Of a stretch of 64,000 bases of DNA, positions 1 to 9,114 are shown piece after piece. Each line of letters begins with the position of its first letter. Positions within the stretch are counted from its first letter, which is position 1. The position numbers and the translations under genes are program-made. The notes below the pieces were generated by a model that saw only the letters and a program-made list of their open reading frames with translations, did not search any database and was not told the DNA's origin. The stretch comes from Flavobacterium sp. (lineage in GTDB: Bacteria > Bacteroidota > Bacteroidia > Flavobacteriales > Flavobacteriaceae). The DNA lies in the NCBI GenBank assembly GCA_023259675.1, contig JALRGT010000002.1, forward strand, positions 173,521 to 237,520, read 5' to 3'.

Positions 1-1665
1 AAAACCTAAGCCTGCTCCACCGCCTTCATTATAAAAATCGATTACTTCTTCCAAAGTTTTAAAAACACCGTTATGCATATAAGGTCCTGTTAACGCTATA
101 TTTCTAATGGTTGGCGTCTTGAAGGAATGCTTGTGAATATCAGCTTTGGTCAATTCGAATTTTCCCAAGTCGGAATCCAATTGATTTTTGCTATTGGGTA
201 CACCCAACACTTCACTTTCTGACTTCATAAAATTTGGTGGTACCGTTCCATTGGTCAACGGAATAAAATGACAAGTCGCACATTTTGCCTTTCCGGCAAA
301 AAGATTAAATCCTGCAATTTCATCCAGATTCATTTTTGCTTCGCCACGCATATGATCGTCAAATCGGGAATCATAATTGCTTAACGAACGAATATAAGAA
401 GCCAGCGCATTTTTTATCGCAAATTCACTTATCTCTTTATTCGGAAAAGCCGATTTAAATTTAGTGGTGTATTTTTTATTTTCTTTTAAAAGCCCCACTG
501 ATTTCTCCAAGGAGCCATGCATTTCATTTTCATTGGTAATCACCGCAACCGCCTGATCTTCGAGATAACTCACGCGAGAATCAGCAAAAAAAGCGCTTTG
601 AAAAGCAATGTTTTTTAATGTCGGCGTGTTTCTTTTCACGACCGACTTTCCGTCAATCGTAACTGCTTTTTCCTGTCCGTCCGTAAAAGCTTTATCATCA
701 TGATGACAGGAGGCACAAGATCTAGAATTGTCACCAGACAAAATCGGATCATTGAATAAAACTTTTCCCAAAGCAATTTTTTCGGGCGTGGTTTGATAAT
801 CCGGAAAACCAGAAAAAGCTTCGGCATCAAAAGCCCCTTTATCGAACAAGGTTTCCGCCGTTGTTTTCAAACCCCTAGACTCTTTTATAAATGGAATTTT
901 CAAATTTACTTGAACCTGATATAGGTTTTTACTCAACGGATTTAGAATTTCAGTAATAAAATAAGCCCTGTCAAAACTATTAAAATCAGTATGTACGGCT
1001 AAATATTGCTTCCCTTTTTCTATTATTTTAAAAACAGATTCCTTCTTTTTATCTTCCTTTTCATAGGTATAAATCGAATCATATTTTTGAATACTTTCTA
1101 AAGCCACTTTGGCTTCCGCTATCGAATTTTGTGCAATAGGAGAATCAAAACCAGTGATTCCCAGCGTAAGAATTCTGAAAACTTCCAATCGCATCGCATC
1201 AAAAACATGGGAATCTGTCAAAATATTGGTTTGGGAAACCAAATCCAATCGATTCAAATTAGCTGCCAAAATCCCCACTTGGTTCAATAAATCTGCTTTG
1301 TTATTTTTATTATAAACAGGAAATAAATATTCTTCAATCACCTGAAAACCTTCCGGCGGAACGGTTTTCCCTTCGTCTACTTCATACTCATCCAAAGCGG
1401 GACCATTTAGTGCTTTGGAAACCGTTGGAAAATAATATTCGCTAAAAAGTTCCACTTTTTTAAAACCTTCATGTGACTTTAAAAATTGCCGCTGGATTTC
1501 TATTTCTGAAGCGTCAATTTGGATTAAACGTTCCAATTGAGCAACCTCTTTTTTTAGAATAACAATATCTTTTTTGAACATTGTGTTGACTTGATCCAAA
1601 CTTGTTTTGGTATCAACACAAGAGAACAGGAGTAAAAATAACGGTAGAAAATAAAAATTTCTCAT
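1..1665 (-). CDS. Di-haem cytochrome-c peroxidase family lipoprotein (3' end outside window)
   Basis: The frame is open from the ATG at 1665 to the window edge (555 codons), so the C-terminus is missing. The N-terminus is a lipoprotein signal with lipobox LLFSC (Cys16), predicting a membrane-anchored protein. A region of about 250 residues with no haem motif precedes a MauG/CcpA-like part. Two haem c sites are visible, CASCH at residues 317-321 and CATCH at 462-466, as expected for di-haem peroxidases that reduce H2O2 with electrons from small cytochromes. The long N-terminal region exceeds the classical CcpA length; I cannot assign it. The next gene on the same strand starts upstream at 3189, a PhoX-like lipoprotein, so co-transcription is possible. 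The substrate is unknown. Confidence 0.88.
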   Translation of the reverse strand, partial: MRNFYFLPLFLLLFSCVDTKTSLDQVNTMFKKDIVILKKEVAQLERLIQIDASEIEIQRQFLKSHEGFKKVELFSEYYFPTVSKALNGPALDEYEVDEGKTVPPEGFQVIEEYLFPVYNKNNKADLLNQVGILAANLNRLDLVSQTNILTDSHVFDAMRLEVFRILTLGITGFDSPIAQNSIAEAKVALESIQKYDSIYTYEKEDKKKESVFKIIEKGKQYLAVHTDFNSFDRAYFITEILNPLSKNLYQVQVNLKIPFIKESRGLKTTAETLFDKGAFDAEAFSGFPDYQTTPEKIALGKVLFNDPILSGDNSRSCASCHHDDKAFTDGQEKAVTIDGKSVVKRNTPTLKNIAFQSAFFADSRVSYLEDQAVAVITNENEMHGSLEKSVGLLKENKKYTTKFKSAFPNKEISEFAIKNALASYIRSLSNYDSRFDDHMRGEAKMNLDEIAGFNLFAGKAKCATCHFIPLTNGTVPPNFMKSESEVLGVPNSKNQLDSDLGKFELTKADIHKHSFKTPTIRNIALTGPYMHNGVFKTLEEVIDFYNEGGGAGLGF

Positions 1666-1743
1666 TTATACAACATTGGATTATAAAACAAAAACCACGA
1701 TCCTATAAAAAGAACCGTGGACTTTGTGGATGAATGAATTAAC

Positions 1744-3189
1744 CTATCTGGCCAAACCTTTGATTAAAACAATTTGACTCGCCTGGTTTTCAGAAGTACG
1801 CAAAGTACCACCGTCAACTCCCTTATATTTGTCACCTCTCCAAGTATGTGGCTGAACGCTTAACAAAAAGGCATCATTGATTCCTAATTGCTCCGAAACA
1901 TCAATTAATGCTCCATATTCCCAATCTCCAAAATCGGAAAGCCCACCTACATTGTATTTATCAGCATCAATTGCTGTACGACGGTGATCCAACTCTACTA
2001 CCACTTTCAATTGTTTTTTAGCAATATCATATTGATAAATGTAAGCATCATGCGTTTCGTCTCCATACCCATTGGCATCTTCTTGAACATACACATAATT
2101 TTTAGTTACACAGATGTTATCTGGATTTTGGAATTTTCCAGCGATTCCGTTTCTATCATCACCATCAAGAATTACTTCTAAAGTTCCAGCTAATGGATTT
2201 GATTTGTCTAAGTTCAATTTATAAACACGACCGTATTTTGTTCTGGAAGCATCTGCATTACTACCCGTTGTATTTTGACCTGTTACGTTGAAATAGATTT
2301 CACGGTCATTGTTTTTTCCGCCTTTTCTATAATCTAAGTCTTCTACTCTACCAAATTTGATGGCTTTCAAAGTATTTACAGAGGCATTAATTGCAGCACC
2401 AGTCATCGAACTGTGGTTTTCTATTTTCACGAAAGAAACCGGATAGGACGTTCCCGTAACCATATCTTTCTCTCTTTGATTATCATCGTTTCTTTTCATC
2501 ATATACAAAGAACCATTTTCTAAATCCCCAACAGTTTCAGAAACGTAAATAAACAATTGTCCGCCATAAGTACCCGAATCATCATCACCAATAACGATTA
2601 CTGTTTTTCCTGAAAAAGCAGTTTTTCTCAATGGCAAAGCATTCTCAGCACTTAATCTACCTAGTCCCGCTAACTCTCTTGAAACAGAATTAGAACCTAC
2701 ATTGGCATAAGGATTCAAACCATGCGTACGAGATTCTTGACCAGATTCTCCAGAAGTTAAATACAAAGGACCAAATCCATGTTCTGCAACAGTAGCCATA
2801 GTTGCACCACACAATCTCCAAGTTCCTCCATTAGAATTTAACAAATATTCTCCTTTTACAGGTTTGAATGTTTTGTCTAAAGTAATTCTCGAAACCGCAA
2901 AATTGTCTTCGTTGTTTACCAAAAAAGTAAAAGTGCCGTCGCCATTTTTTAATAAACCGGAACCATCGGCAGAACCTCCAAAAACATAATCTGGACTTTC
3001 TGGCAAAACATCATCTGAAGTAAGTAGAGAATACAATTCTAAATTTTCAAAACCGGTTTGTTTTTTTAATAAAACTGGCGTTACCGATTGATCTTCTAAA
3101 ACCACATCTGTTTTTGAGGAAGATTTAGCAACATCTTCACAAGATATCAATGTTGCAAAAAATAACATTGGTAAAATAATTCTTTTCAT
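1744..3189 (-). CDS. PhoX-like (DUF839) phosphatase-family lipoprotein
   Basis: I chose the ATG at 3189, not 3213, because it puts a lipoprotein signal (MKRIILPMLFF, lipobox LISC) at the N-terminus; this gives 481 residues. The body has the pattern of PhoX/DUF839 proteins: a GGTW segment near residue 120, repeated beta-strand segments, and an NPDNI segment followed by a beta-propeller-like repeat. Known PhoX enzymes are Ca/Fe-dependent periplasmic phosphomonoesterases. Whether the metal ligands are all present cannot be settled by eye, so the enzymatic call is family-level. A four-unit 11-bp direct-repeat ladder 130-170 bp upstream resembles a Pho box and would fit induction by phosphate starvation. 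The downstream gene is the di-haem peroxidase lipoprotein. Confidence 0.75.
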   Translation of the reverse strand: MKRIILPMLFFATLISCEDVAKSSSKTDVVLEDQSVTPVLLKKQTGFENLELYSLLTSDDVLPESPDYVFGGSADGSGLLKNGDGTFTFLVNNEDNFAVSRITLDKTFKPVKGEYLLNSNGGTWRLCGATMATVAEHGFGPLYLTSGESGQESRTHGLNPYANVGSNSVSRELAGLGRLSAENALPLRKTAFSGKTVIVIGDDDSGTYGGQLFIYVSETVGDLENGSLYMMKRNDDNQREKDMVTGTSYPVSFVKIENHSSMTGAAINASVNTLKAIKFGRVEDLDYRKGGKNNDREIYFNVTGQNTTGSNADASRTKYGRVYKLNLDKSNPLAGTLEVILDGDDRNGIAGKFQNPDNICVTKNYVYVQEDANGYGDETHDAYIYQYDIAKKQLKVVVELDHRRTAIDADKYNVGGLSDFGDWEYGALIDVSEQLGINDAFLLSVQPHTWRGDKYKGVDGGTLRTSENQASQIVLIKGLAR

Positions 3190-3315
3190 TTTAGTTTTGT
3201 TTTTAAATTCCATACAAAGGAATGCGCAACATTTAAACTTAAAATGAATAGAACATTAATTAAAAACCAACAATTAGGGGGGATTTTTTGTGCGTATAAA
3301 CGTTAAATTTACATG

Positions 3316-3358
3316 CTAACGGTATCGTAAAACTGGGGTAATCTTAAGGTAACTTTAA
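3316..3358 (-). promoter_or_regulatory. Pho-box-like 11-bp direct repeats upstream of phoX-like gene
   Basis: On the plus strand, TAA triplets preceded by G or C recur at exact 11-bp spacing (CTAA 3316, GTAA 3327, GTAA 3338, GTAA 3349). The two units nearest 3358 are GGTAATCTTAA and GGTAACTTTAA, identical at 9 of 11 positions. In gene orientation this reads TTAnn-type hexamers with 11-bp period, the geometry of PhoB/PhoP sites in other phyla. The binding protein is inferred, not shown. Confidence 0.45.
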
Positions 3359-3485
3359 TAAAAATCAATGATTAATTATTATATTCAATCTTCAAATAGG
3401 GAGTGATTTTTTGCTTTTCTTACACTTGATTGTTATTCAACAAAAGGAGGAGAATGTTTTTCATAATGGCGTTAATTTATTATAT

Positions 3486-3926
3486 TTATTGTTTAATTAG
3501 ATTTCCTTGAAATTCATTTTCTAATGTATTATTGGTCAATTGAATTTGATAGTTTCTTTTTTCAACATCTAATAAAAGCCAATCCCTATTTTCAAATACT
3601 AAGTTTAGTTGGTCAGTATCTATTTGATAAATTTCCCATTCTCCGTTTCCAGCCTCTCCAAATTCTTTCGTTTTCAGCAATTTAAAAGTACCATCTTCAT
3701 TTAGAATTAATATATCTTTTTTACTTCCTAGCTGATAATTTCCAACAATATTTTTTTCTAATGAACTATAGTGACTTTCAATAATCAATAAATGTAAGAT
3801 GGGCAAAAAAATTAAAAAAACTCCAAAATAGAATTTATTTCGTCTTTCTTTAAAATTTGATAGGATGAAAACTATTCCAATAATTGGACAAATAATATAT
3901 AATGGAAATATCCAAATTGCCTCCAT
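3486..3926 (-). CDS. Small two-helix membrane protein with C-terminal lipocalin-like strand pattern
   Basis: I do not recognise this 146-residue protein as a named family. Residues 4-23 and 31-49 are strongly hydrophobic membrane segments separated by a short basic loop (FKERRNK). The remaining ~90 residues start with VGNYQLG and continue with alternating strands (LILNEDGTFKLL, GEWEI, LNLVFE), similar to small lipocalin-like sensor or inhibitor domains in Bacteroidota lipoproteins. It stands alone between the phoX-like gene and ppk2, with gaps of roughly 150 bp or more on each side, and has low GC content (many AAA/AAT codons). The function is unknown. Confidence 0.7.
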   Translation of the reverse strand: MEAIWIFPLYIICPIIGIVFILSNFKERRNKFYFGVFLIFLPILHLLIIESHYSSLEKNIVGNYQLGSKKDILILNEDGTFKLLKTKEFGEAGNGEWEIYQIDTDQLNLVFENRDWLLLDVEKRNYQIQLTNNTLENEFQGNLIKQ

Positions 3927-4076
3927 AATCTTTTTTTAATTTCGTGAAATTATTTCAGAATACAACATTTATAAAATTCTTTAACCTAATTCAAATTTTA
4001 ACCACAAAAAACATCGATTAACATTGAATAATTAGTGGTAAAAAAAAACAATTTTGTAAACTTTAAACCTTAAAAC

Positions 4077-4955
4077 TTACTCCTTCTTCAACTGTTCCTT
4101 ATAATTATCAAAATTAGCCTTTACTTTTTCGTCTAGGTCTGGTACTTTAATATCCGTGAGTTTTTGCATTTCTTCCCAGATAATTTTGGCCACAATATAG
4201 CGTGCCATTTCTTTGTCGTCGGCAGGGACAATGTACCAAGGCGCATGTTCGGTGGCGGTTTTGTTGATGGCTTCTTCGTAATACTGCATGTATTCGTCCC
4301 AATGTTCGCGCTCTTTCAAGTCACCCGGTGAAAATTTCCAGTGGTGTTCCATATTTTCCAGTCGGCGCAGCAGGCGTTTGCGCTGCTCCTCCTTACTCAG
4401 GTGAAAGTAAAATTTCAGGACAATCGTACCATTTTGAGTGATGTGTTTTTCAAAATTATTAATCTGCTCCATGCGATTTTCCCAAAACTGCGGTGTGATA
4501 TCTTCCACTTTTTCGATGCCGGGCAAATTCTCCCCCATTATATATTCGGGATGTACACGCGTCACCAACACGTTCTCGTAATGCGTTCGATTAAAAACCG
4601 CAAACTTACCTTTCTCGGGCAAAGCTAGATAATGGCGCCACAGATAATCGTGTTCCAACTCGGTCGAAGTGGGCGTTTTAAAACTGTGCACCACTACTCC
4701 ACGCGGATTGAATTCCTTAAAAACCTCCCGAATCAAACTATCCTTACCCGAAGTGTCCATCCCCTGCAGACAAATCAATACACCATAGCGATTGTGCGCA
4801 TACATCACATCCTGTAGCTCGCTCAACTTGGCTTGCACCTTATCCAGTTTTTCCTCTTTATCATCGTCACTGGCTTCATTAAACAAATTCGTAGGAATGC
4901 GCGACAACTCAATTTTGCCGGTCACTTTAAAATCATTCGGGTCTATCGATTTCAT
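4077..4955 (-). CDS. ppk2: Polyphosphate kinase 2 family (PPK2) nucleotide phosphotransferase
   Basis: PPK2 enzymes transfer phosphate between polyphosphate and nucleotides in the cytoplasm. The protein is 292 residues, the single-domain PPK2 length. Walker A is GMDTSGKDS at 65-73, the family's Walker B-like block is FNRTHYE at 121-127, and the lid segment lies in the arginine-rich helix around 190-215 (RKRLLRRLENMEHHWKF). The sequence resembles class III members, which phosphorylate AMP and ADP, but class cannot be fixed by eye. It is monocistronic; the short element at 5011-5134 lies upstream. Confidence 0.9.
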   Translation of the reverse strand: MKSIDPNDFKVTGKIELSRIPTNLFNEASDDDKEEKLDKVQAKLSELQDVMYAHNRYGVLICLQGMDTSGKDSLIREVFKEFNPRGVVVHSFKTPTSTELEHDYLWRHYLALPEKGKFAVFNRTHYENVLVTRVHPEYIMGENLPGIEKVEDITPQFWENRMEQINNFEKHITQNGTIVLKFYFHLSKEEQRKRLLRRLENMEHHWKFSPGDLKEREHWDEYMQYYEEAINKTATEHAPWYIVPADDKEMARYIVAKIIWEEMQKLTDIKVPDLDEKVKANFDNYKEQLKKE

Positions 4956-5010
4956 AATTTGGTAAACTTTAATTCAAGTAAATATAGTATTTTTGATGAG
5001 CAATTTCCCG

Positions 5011-5134
5011 CTTTCCGCTGCAATTCTTTTTCAAGAAACGGTCTTTTTCTTAGGTCGCCACAGGAGCTTCCTGCAGTCGCTCTGCGGCTCCCAGAAAAAA
5101 GAACCCATTCTTTTCTAAGCATTTCCGCTGCAAT
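5011..5134. repeat. Dispersed intergenic element with 13-bp direct repeats
   Basis: TTTCCGCTGCAAT occurs at 5012-5024 and again at 5122-5134 in the same orientation, 110 bp apart. Between them lies a GC-richer block with a hairpin (GGAGC near 5068 pairing with GCTCC near 5090). The composition differs sharply from the AT-rich surroundings, and no ORF fits. From memory, the phrase TTTCCGCTGCAATCAGGGC recurs between genes in Flavobacterium genomes; that part is recollection, not shown here. Confidence 0.55.
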
Positions 5135-5167
5135 CAGGGCTAGACATTGGTTTACAAAACTACTATT

Positions 5168-6004
5168 ATGGGAAAATTTACACTGGAACTACTCTTTCAA
5201 ATTATCGGCATTGGTTCGGCATCGGGACTTTTTTATCAAGACAATAAATTATTGGTTATTGGAGACAACAGCGGTTATTTATACGAATACCAAATCGATT
5301 CCAAAGAACTACAACGACTCGAGTTGGTCAACAATCCAACCGAAAACACACCCAAAAAAGTCAAATCCGATTTTGAATCTTTAACCGTTTTTCAAGACAC
5401 GGCGTATGTTTTTGGTTCGGGTTCCACCCCTACAAGAAATGCGATGATTGCCTTTGACCAAAACCAAAAAAAGAGAATTTCGACAAATAACCTCACTGAT
5501 TTATACACTGTCATGCAAAATTTTGCTTCCATAAAACCCGAAGATTTCAACATCGAAGGAAGCATTTATGAAGGTGACAACTGGTATTTTTTCAATCGCG
5601 GCAATGGACCCGGAAATAGAAATACCCTTTTTAGCCTGCATGCCAAAAAACTAAATGAGGAATTCAGCCTCATGTCCAACGAGTACAAACTTCCCAAAAT
5701 AAAAGGAATCCGCAGTAGTTTTACCGATGCGGTTTTGGTAGACGATAGCTTTTACTTTTTATCAACCGTCGAAAACACCCAATCTACCTATGCCGATGGA
5801 GAAATCTTGGGCAGTTTCATCGGACGCATCAATCTGGAAACCATGAAAATCGATTTTACCAAAAAAATTACCAGTACGCAAAAATTCGAAGGATTGACCG
5901 TTTACAAAAATTCAAAAGATAAAATCGAATTCCTGCTCTGTGAAGACAAAGACACCGCAACTTTAGAAGCTGCAATTTATAAACTAACTTTAGACAAAAA
6001 ATAA
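5168..6004 (+). CDS. Beta-propeller-like uncharacterised protein (DUF6929-like)
   Basis: The open frame begins at a TTG (5147), but the ATG at 5168 gives a cleaner 278-residue protein. It consists almost entirely of beta-strand blocks with aromatic cores (GLFYQDNKLLVIGDNSGYLY, FDQNQKK, EGLTVYKNS), resembling SMP-30/esterase-like propellers and the Bacteroidota DUF6929 family. There is no convincing signal peptide despite a short hydrophobic N-terminus (LELLFQIIGIG). The stop codon overlaps the next start in TAATG, so it is translationally coupled to the LURP-one-like gene. The substrate and reaction are unknown. Confidence 0.7.
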   Translation: MGKFTLELLFQIIGIGSASGLFYQDNKLLVIGDNSGYLYEYQIDSKELQRLELVNNPTENTPKKVKSDFESLTVFQDTAYVFGSGSTPTRNAMIAFDQNQKKRISTNNLTDLYTVMQNFASIKPEDFNIEGSIYEGDNWYFFNRGNGPGNRNTLFSLHAKKLNEEFSLMSNEYKLPKIKGIRSSFTDAVLVDDSFYFLSTVENTQSTYADGEILGSFIGRINLETMKIDFTKKITSTQKFEGLTVYKNSKDKIEFLLCEDKDTATLEAAIYKLTLDKK

Positions 6005-6591
6005 TGAATGCTATGCTAAACAAAAATCTATATCTGGTTAAAGAACATCTTGGTATTTTTAAGGCGGCCAACAATTACGATATTTTTGATCCCACTACCA
6101 ACCAACATATTTTAAATTGCAGAGAAAACAATCTTGGTTTTTTTACCAAAATTTTTCGCTTCTCGAAATACAAAAAACTAACGCCTTTCCATCTTGAAAT
6201 TGCGAGTGTTACCGGAGAAAAAATTGTTTCCATGAAACGAGGAACCACTTTTTTTCGTTCGGATGTTCAAGTATTCAATGAAAAGGAACAACTTATCGGT
6301 CTTTTCAAACAAAAATTCTGGTCTGTAGGCGGAAAATTTGAAGTCACCGATGAACATGGAAAACCCGTTTGCCTACTACAAGGAAAATGGACGGGTTGGG
6401 ATTTTAAACTAACCCACGACAATAAAGAACTTGCCCACGTTAGCAAAAAATGGAACGGACTAGGAAAAGAACTTTTTACCACTGCCGATAATTATGTTTT
6501 GCAAATTCAGGAAACTGTTCCTCAAGACCATAAAGATCGTAAATTGATTCTTGCTGCCGTACTTTGCATTGATATGGTACTTAAAGAGTAA
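6004..6591 (+). CDS. LURP-one-related / phospholipid-scramblase-like protein
   Basis: The 195-residue protein has the Tubby/LOR-type strand order: KEHLGIFKAANNYDIFD, then a KRGTTFFRSDVQVFNE segment, KFEVTDEHGKPVC and GKWTGWDFKLTHD. The last hydrophobic helix LILAAVLCIDMVL matches the C-terminal helix that threads the barrel in this fold. LOR proteins bind lipids or act in stress in other organisms; the bacterial role is not established. Its start ATG overlaps the stop of the preceding gene by one base, implying a two-gene operon. Confidence 0.75.
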   Translation: MNAMLNKNLYLVKEHLGIFKAANNYDIFDPTTNQHILNCRENNLGFFTKIFRFSKYKKLTPFHLEIASVTGEKIVSMKRGTTFFRSDVQVFNEKEQLIGLFKQKFWSVGGKFEVTDEHGKPVCLLQGKWTGWDFKLTHDNKELAHVSKKWNGLGKELFTTADNYVLQIQETVPQDHKDRKLILAAVLCIDMVLKE

Positions 6592-6691
6592 TACAATTGC
6601 TTTTTTAACCACATAACATTAGATTTGCTTGCTTAGAAACAAACGCATACATTTAATAATTACACCCTAAGGGTAATAAATAAGTATAATT

Positions 6692-7408
6692 ATGACTGAT
6701 TTAAAAAATAAAAACGCGTTAATTACAGGCGCAGGAAAAGGAATAGGAAAAGCGATTGCTTTGGCCTTAGCCAAAGAAGGCGTGAATGTAATTTTAGTAG
6801 CAAGAACACAAGAGGATATTGATAATGTGGCTGCAAAAGCACGTTCCTTAAGAGTAAAAGCACTGGCATTGACGGCCGATGTAGCCGACATGAATTCGGT
6901 AAACGCTGCGGTTGAGAAAGCTTTAGCCGAATTTAAAACCATAGACATCTTAATCAATAATGCCGGAATTGGGGCTTTTGGTAAATTCTTAGATTTAGAA
7001 CCTACCGAATGGGAACGTATTATTCAGGTGAACTTGATGGGCGTGTATTATGTCACTCGTGCTGTAATTCCAAACATGATGGAAAAAAGTACCGGAGACA
7101 TCATCAATATTTCATCAACGGCTGGATTAGCAGGAAATGCATTAACAAGCGCTTACAGTGCTTCTAAATTTGCCTTATTGGGATTGACGGATTCTTTGAT
7201 GCAGGAAATGCGCAAGCACAACATTCGGGTTACGGCGCTTACGCCAAGTACCGTGGCAACCGACATGGCTAAAAACCTAAACTTAACAGATGGAAACCCG
7301 GAAAAAGTAATGCAATCGGAAGATATTGCCGAATTAATCATTGCGCAACTTAAACTCAACCGACGCGTTTTTGTCAAAAACAGTAGCATTTGGTCAACGA
7401 ATCCTTAA
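6692..7408 (+). CDS. Short-chain dehydrogenase/reductase, 3-oxoacyl-ACP-reductase-like
   Basis: A classical SDR of 238 residues. The dinucleotide-binding motif is TGAGKGIG at 12-19, NNAG follows at 89-92, and the catalytic residues are Ser142, Tyr155 and Lys159 (YSASK). It uses NAD(P)(H) to reduce a carbonyl; FabG is the nearest well-known relative, but a dedicated fabG cannot be claimed because SDR paralogues are many. It stands alone, 100 bp after the LOR gene, and is followed by a palindromic repeat that may act as terminator. Confidence 0.88.
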   Translation: MTDLKNKNALITGAGKGIGKAIALALAKEGVNVILVARTQEDIDNVAAKARSLRVKALALTADVADMNSVNAAVEKALAEFKTIDILINNAGIGAFGKFLDLEPTEWERIIQVNLMGVYYVTRAVIPNMMEKSTGDIINISSTAGLAGNALTSAYSASKFALLGLTDSLMQEMRKHNIRVTALTPSTVATDMAKNLNLTDGNPEKVMQSEDIAELIIAQLKLNRRVFVKNSSIWSTNP

Positions 7409-7415
7409 ATATAGT

Positions 7416-7470
7416 TAACCCTATAAGTCATAGAAGTAAAAATTTAAATCTTATATGACTTATAGGGTTA
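7416..7470. repeat. 17-bp perfect inverted repeat (TAAGTCATA-family palindrome)
   Basis: TAACCCTATAAGTCATA at 7416-7432 pairs perfectly with 7454-7470 around a 21-bp loop. It lies between the ends of the SDR (+) and the L,D-transpeptidase (-) genes, so it can terminate both. The arm shares the core TAAGTCATA with the palindrome at 12253-12304. Confidence 0.7.
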
Positions 7471-7500
7471 CTTTTATTCTAAAAAAACACCTGTTTGAAA

Positions 7501-8361
7501 CTATATTTTCATTTGAAATTGCGCTCTGTTTTTTTGCTCTTTCAAGATACTGGAAATATGCAACTTGGTCCATTTTTCAATTTCGTTTTCAGAGATATTA
7601 AGAATTTTTGGATTCGAAACCAACTGTAACCAAGGTTTTGGTTTGTCAAATTCATAAGCTCCAAAAACAATCACGGGAGTTCCCTTTACTTTAACCGTTT
7701 CATTACCTTCAAGCTCCCATTGATCAGCCCAATCATAAAGATATTTAGCATCATTTTCTTGAAGTCTCAAACAAGAATGCGAAGCCGGATATCCTGGTAA
7801 ACTATATTGATGCCATCCCACACCGAGTTTATTGGCAATGTTAAAATTCCATTCTAAATCCCACTCATCATTAAAAGTACTGGTCGTTTTCTCGGCCTTC
7901 CAATTGGTAAAAAACAATCCAGTTGGTGTTTTATCACTTTCTCTCCCCATATTTGTGGGTCCCGTATAAATTAACTGCCCGTTTTCATAAGCTCCAAATG
8001 TTTGAGTTGGATAAGAAAAATAAATAATCTTATCTATCGCTTTCAAATAAGGAACTTCAAGTGGAAAAGGCAAATAATAAGCTAAATCTCCACTGCTGTC
8101 ATTAGGCACTACAATGGAATCCATTTTTTTAAAATTTTCGGCATCAGTTCTATTGACAGCATAAACAATTTGCAATAGTGTACTATCAATAGCCGTTTTT
8201 CCTAACCACTCCTGAGTATTTTCAAAGTGATACGAGATATTATTTGGTTTCTTACGTTCTATTTTAATTGACGTGATTTCTTCTGGAGTATTCTCTTTTT
8301 CTTTACATGAGAACAAAACAGAAAATAAAATTGTGCTTACTATAAATAATGTTGGCTTCAT
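7501..8361 (-). CDS. L,D-transpeptidase (YkuD) lipoprotein
   Basis: I placed the start at 8361, not 8418, because MKPTLFIVSTILFSVLFSC forms a lipoprotein signal with Cys19; the protein is then 286 residues. The YkuD catalytic block is visible: His184, then SHSCLRL at 194-200 with Cys197 as nucleophile. The canonical SHGC is SHSC here, and the His-to-Ser spacing is short. Upstream, GRESDKTPTG at 139-148 matches the family's KTPxG strand. The enzyme should cross-link or modify peptidoglycan from the periplasmic side of a membrane. It is monocistronic and convergent with the SDR. Confidence 0.85.
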   Translation of the reverse strand: MKPTLFIVSTILFSVLFSCKEKENTPEEITSIKIERKKPNNISYHFENTQEWLGKTAIDSTLLQIVYAVNRTDAENFKKMDSIVVPNDSSGDLAYYLPFPLEVPYLKAIDKIIYFSYPTQTFGAYENGQLIYTGPTNMGRESDKTPTGLFFTNWKAEKTTSTFNDEWDLEWNFNIANKLGVGWHQYSLPGYPASHSCLRLQENDAKYLYDWADQWELEGNETVKVKGTPVIVFGAYEFDKPKPWLQLVSNPKILNISENEIEKWTKLHISSILKEQKNRAQFQMKI

Positions 8362-8575
8362 AATGATTCTTTTAATAATCCAAAAATATCTCATTAGTAC
8401 CAATACACTGTTATACAATTATCCTAAAGGTTTATATAATTCAAACTTTACCCTCCAAAACAAAACACTGACAATGTGCCAATTACAAAAATAGTTTTAT
8501 TTATTTTGAAAAAAAAGTATCTTCACTCCCAACCTTTTTCCTTTTTTTACACTCTTTACTATTAAAGACCTTATT

Positions 8576-9112
8576 GTGATAAACGAAAATCTAATAATAG
8601 CCTGCAAAAAAATGCAACGAGATGCCCAGCGTCAAGTGTATGAGCTTTTGGCACCTAAACTCTATGCGAGTTGCAAACGCTATCTGAAACAGGAAGAGGA
8701 AATTGAAGAGGCCATGGCAGATGCTTTTTATACCATATTTACCAAACTGGACCAATTGAAAGAAATGGGTGCTTTTGAAGCTTGGGCACGAAAAATAGCC
8801 GTCAACCAATGTTTGGCAACTATCAAAAAGAAAACCAACTTCAACATGTATCTCGATGATGTCAAAACACTATCGCAACCTTTTACAGCCGAAGTAACCC
8901 ATCTTGAAGAAGAGGATTTACTCCATTTACTCAACCATATTCCTGTGGGATGCAAGACTATTTTTAACCTCTTTGTCATTGAAGGCTACAGCCACAAAGA
9001 AATAGCCCGTATGCTCCAAATTTCCGAAGGCACATCCAAATCACAATTGAATGCCTCAAAAACCAAATTGAAGGAATTAGTAAACAACCTGTATTACCAA
9101 AAATCGAATTAG
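8576..9112 (+). CDS. ECF-type RNA polymerase sigma factor
   Basis: The 178-residue protein starts at a GTG at 8576; no in-frame ATG fits the length. Region 2 covers about residues 10-80 (YELLAPKLYASCKRYL ... EEAMADAFYTIFTKL, with FEAWARKIAVNQ), and region 4 covers about 115-170 with the helix-turn-helix YSHKEIARMLQISEGTSKSQ. This is a sigma-70 family extracytoplasmic-function factor without region 3. The next gene starts 2 bp after its stop and encodes a single-pass membrane protein, the usual place of an anti-sigma factor. Confidence 0.9.
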   Translation: MINENLIIACKKMQRDAQRQVYELLAPKLYASCKRYLKQEEEIEEAMADAFYTIFTKLDQLKEMGAFEAWARKIAVNQCLATIKKKTNFNMYLDDVKTLSQPFTAEVTHLEEEDLLHLLNHIPVGCKTIFNLFVIEGYSHKEIARMLQISEGTSKSQLNASKTKLKELVNNLYYQKSN

Positions 9113-9114
9113 TC

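Noticed and set aside
1..1665. Imelysin-like domain in the N-terminal part of the peroxidase
   Set aside because: The family's GxHxxE metal motif is not visible, so only length and position suggested it.
4833..5384. 183-codon plus-strand ORF overlapping ppk2 and the beta-propeller gene
   Set aside because: Antisense or off-frame shadow of two clear genes; sequence lacks any domain and overlaps the repeat element.
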